DNA of 64,000 nt from Gaiellasilicea sp963811885 (GTDB taxonomy: Bacteria; Actinomycetota; Thermoleophilia; Gaiellales; Gaiellaceae): assembly GCA_963811885.1 (NCBI GenBank), contig CAWETB010000015.1:496001-560000 (forward strand), in the 5' to 3' direction. Positions 60,439 through 64,000 of the stretch are shown here, piece after piece; position 1 is the stretch's first letter, and each line of letters begins with the position of its first letter. Position numbers and translations under genes: made by a program. Under the pieces are notes generated by a model. That model was not told the DNA's origin. It did not search any database and saw only the letters and a program-made list of their open reading frames with translations.

Positions 60439-61939
60439 CTACTTCGCGATCTCGGTCGCCCTGCTCTCGCGGATCACGGTCACTTTCACCTGGCCGGGGT
60501 ACTCGAGCTGATCCTCGATCTCGCGGGCGATCTCGTGCGAGAGCAGCACGGCCCCGTCGTCGTCGACCTCGGTCGGCTCGACCATGACGCGGATCTCACG
60601 GCCGGCCTGGAGCGCGTAGGCCTTCGCGACGCCGGGCTTCGCGGTCGCGATCTCCTCGAGCGCGCCGAGCCGCTTGATGTAGTGCTCGAGGCTCTCCCCG
60701 CGTGCGCCCGGCCGCGAGGCCGAGATCGCGTCCGCGGCGATCAGCAGCACCGCCTCGACCGTCTGCGGCTGCACCTCGTAGTGGTGCGCCTCGATCGCAT
60801 GGACGACGCCCTGGCTCTCGCCGTAGCGCTTCGCCAGCTGCGCGGAGATGATCGCGTGCGAGCCCTCGACCTCGTGCGTCATCGCCTTGCCGATGTCGTG
60901 CAGGAGCGCGGCGCGCTTGGCGGTCTTGACGCTGGCGCCGAGCTCGCTGGCCATGATCCCGGTCAGGTGCACGACCTCGAGCGTGTGCTTGAGCACGTGC
61001 TGGCCGTAGCTCGTGCGGTAGCGGAGGCGGCCGAGCACCTTGACGAGCTCCTCGTGGAACTCGCCGCACTTGGCCTCGAAGACCGCCTGCTCGCCGGCCT
61101 GGCGGACGTGGTCCTCGAGCTCGGCCTTCGAGAGGTAGTACATCTCCTCGATCCGCGCGGGATGGATGCGGCCGTCCTCGATCAGCTTCTCGAGCGTCGT
61201 GCGCGCGACCTCCCGACGGAGGCCGTCGAATGACGAGAGGACGACGGCCTGCGGCGTGTCGTCGATGATGAAGTCGACGCCGGTGAGGTGCTCGAGCGCG
61301 CGGATGTTCCGGCCCTCGCGGCCGATGATCCGGCCCTTCATGTCGTCCGAGGGCAGCTCGACGACGGTCACGGTCGTCTCGGCGGTGTGGCTCGCCGCCA
61401 CCCGCTGGAGCGCGTCGGCGATCAGCGCGCGTGCCCGGCGGCGCGACTCCGTCCGCGCCTCCTCCTCCTGCTGGCGGACGCTCTTCGCCAGCTCGTGGCG
61501 GATCAGGTCCTGGGAGCGCTCGAGCAAGTGGCGTCTTCGCCTCCGCCACGGTCAGGCCGCCGACGCGCTCGAGCTCGCCGAGCGCCTCGTCCTTCGCCGT
61601 CTTCAGCTCCTCCTGGAGCTGCTTGACGTGCACCTCGCGGTCGTTCAGGCCCTGCTCGCGGCGCTCGACCTCGGTCTGCTTCCGCTCGACCTCGTGCTCG
61701 GCGGCGGTGACCTGCTCCTCGATCCGGGCGGCCGCCGTCCGCCGGTCCTGCACCTCGCTCTCGATCTCGGCGCGCAGCTTCACCGCCAGCTCGCGCGCCT
61801 CGATCTGCGCCTCGCGCCGGATCGTCTCCGCCTCCCGCTCGGCCACGTGCACGCGCGAGCCGCTGCGCATCATCAGCAGCCCCGTCGCCACGGCGGCGCC
61901 GATCCCGAGTCCAATCAGCGTCATGACCGCAGTGAGCAT
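60439..61939 (-). CDS. rny: ribonuclease Y (one frameshift)
   Basis: About 500 residues with one shift near 61525 (VGGLTVAEAK to LLERSQDLIRHEL). It has an N-terminal membrane anchor (MLTAVMTLIGLGIGAAVATG), a long coiled coil rich in Glu/Arg, a KH domain (MKGRIIGREGRNIRALEHLT) and an HD domain (RAALLHDIGKAMTHEVEGSH), then the RNase Y end VKVTVIRESRATEIAK. It is the endonuclease that starts mRNA turnover at the membrane. The ATG at 61939 is preferred over 61975 because GGAGGCAGGA lies just upstream and the anchor begins there. Confidence 0.9.
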
Positions 61940-62187
61940 GCCGTCCTGCCTCCAGAGGGAGAAGGTGGATTCCACGACGAGCGTCGCGGGTGCTCACATC
62001 CGGCGGCAGCCTGCACGGCCGCGCTCCGGTCTTGGCGCGTCAGATCACGGTCGAGCCGGAGAGTCCTCCCGGGCGTCCGCTGGATTGAAGGTCGGAGTGA
62101 TTAGGAGAGCCAAGGTTTCAGAATTCCGGAAAAACACGCTTGTGCAGGAAAAACGTCGAATGGAAGCACTGCCGATCCTATCGCTTC

Positions 62188-62604
62188 TCAGTCCTCCCGC
62201 GCAACGACCCACTCGAGCGCATCGGAGCCGAATCCGCGCGAGGCCAGGTACCGAGCCGTCTTGACGCTCCGGCCGCGCTGCTCCACGAGCCGGGCTGCAC
62301 GCTCCCGTTCCGGCTCGAGCGCCTCGAGTGCCGCCTCGACCTGCTCCGCGGCGACCCCACGCCCCTCGAGGTCGTGACGGATCAAGGCGTCGCCGGAGCC
62401 GCGGGCGGCGAGCTGCTCCGCCCGCGTGCGGGCAAAGCGCTCGTCGTCCACGTAGCCGATCCGCTCGAGTGTCTCGAGCGCCTGCTCCCGTTCTGCAGCC
62501 CCGACCCCGCGCTTTGCAAGCCGCGCGGAAAGCTCCGCGGTCGTCTGGTCGCGGTGGCGCAGAGCGCGAAGCGCCTGCTCGACAGCGTCCGGTTGCTCCG
62601 GCAC
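62188..62604 (-). CDS. recX: regulatory protein RecX
   Basis: A 138-residue helical protein made of three-helix repeats: ALRALRHRDQTTAELSARLA, LERIGYVDDERFARTRAEQL (the YVDDxRFA signature of RecX), IRHDLEGRGVAAEQVEAALE and KTARYLASRGFGSDALEWVV. RecX binds RecA filaments and limits their activity. It lies 21 bp downstream of recA in the same direction and is almost surely cotranscribed. Confidence 0.9.
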   Translation of the reverse strand: MPEQPDAVEQALRALRHRDQTTAELSARLAKRGVGAAEREQALETLERIGYVDDERFARTRAEQLAARGSGDALIRHDLEGRGVAAEQVEAALEALEPERERAARLVEQRGRSVKTARYLASRGFGSDALEWVVARED

Positions 62605-62625
62605 GGCGGCGTTCCCTGCCCTGGG

Positions 62626-63723
<1,098 letters not shown>

Positions 63724-63727
63724 CTGA

Positions 63728-64000
63728 TCAGCCTCCTAGCCGAAATGAGTCGTGCACCTCGTACCGCGCCCCGGACGGGTGCAGACGTGAAAGGAAAGCA
63801 GCCGCGTCGGACGACACCCAGCCCAGCGCCGGCGGCTCCGGCCGCAGCCGCGGGCGCTCGCGAAAGCGGAGGACGGTCACGTGCGGCAGCCACGGTCGCG
63901 CCTCGCGCCGGTAGACGCCGAGCTGCTCGAGCTCGCCGTGCAGGCGTTCTGCCAGCGTTGCCGCGGCACCCGCCTCGTCGGCGAGCGTGAGCATCCCGAC
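63728..64000 (-). CDS. thpR: 2'-5' RNA ligase/cyclic phosphodiesterase, N-terminus beyond window
   Basis: Only the C-terminal ~90 residues are inside the window. LGVYRREARPWLPHVTVLRF contains the second HxT motif of the 2H phosphoesterase superfamily; the first HxT must lie outside. ADEAGAAATLAERLHGELEQ is the helix before it, and LSRLHPSGARYEVHDSFRL the last strand. These enzymes open 2',3'-cyclic phosphates on RNA ends. A position just before recA is known in several actinobacteria (ligT/thpR-type gene). Confidence 0.75.
   Translation of the reverse strand, partial: VGMLTLADEAGAAATLAERLHGELEQLGVYRREARPWLPHVTVLRFRERPRLRPEPPALGWVSSDAAAFLSRLHPSGARYEVHDSFRLGG

Overview
The window is very GC-rich, gene-dense bacterial DNA. 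Its gene content points to an actinobacterium (Actinomycetota), probably a deep-branching class such as Thermoleophilia. The evidence is a MurT/GatD lipid II amidation pair, a GarA-like FHA protein followed by an FtsR-like MerR regulator, an RsiG-like anti-sigma factor with one cyclic-di-GMP motif, and the order recA-recX-(rny)-miaB-miaA-//-dapF-hflX known from mycobacteria and streptomycetes. Class-level placement is inference. Many start codons lie 6-10 nt after a TAnnnT hexamer, which suggests widespread leaderless transcription.

Layout. 1-8.5 kb is accessory-like: small enzymes (CYTH protein, SixA-like phosphatase remnant, VOC protein, two cupins, S51 peptidase, DUF1801 protein), a tRNA-Pro(GGG) with its own terminator, then about 3 kb of low coding density with broken genes. 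8.6-24.7 kb is mostly conserved: GH99-like hydrolase, HutF-like deiminase, pgsA-like synthase, a nucleotidyltransferase/phosphomannomutase fusion with a degenerate mutase half, the rsiG-like/FHA/MerR/apt run, uppP, an EamA transporter, a GAF protein, two convergent sigma-70 genes, a stand-alone class II glutamine amidotransferase and a repeat-containing DNA-binding protein. 24.8-32.8 kb has a membrane GGDEF/HD-GYP protein, a subtilisin-like protease with a VSWSD repeat tail, MurT/GatD and a secreted protein. 32.8-41.5 kb has two tandem PLP decarboxylases, Nudix, dut, hflX and the succinylase-branch lysine/DAP genes dapE-dapC-dapD facing dapF. 41.7-57.0 kb is an exopolysaccharide locus (flippase, chain-length/kinase protein, two polymerase/ligase proteins, two glycosyltransferases, deacetylase, priming transferase joined to a beta-helix domain, surface protein). 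It sits between miaA and dapF, which are neighbours in other actinobacteria. 57.2-64 kb is the recA-recX-rny-miaB-epimerase-miaA block plus a partial 2'-5' RNA ligase gene.

How it fits together. The cyclic-di-GMP enzyme at 24.8-27.5 kb and the RsiG-like protein at 14.5 kb could form a second-messenger circuit. UppP, the priming transferase, the flippase and the polymerase-like proteins share undecaprenyl phosphate chemistry. The dap genes, MurT/GatD and UppP serve peptidoglycan.

Caution: about 17 genes, including likely essential ones (murT, dapD, dapF, rny), carry single-base frameshifts, densest at 28-36 kb. This looks like uncorrected indel error rather than gene decay, so products are described after mentally restoring the frame and breakpoints are approximate.
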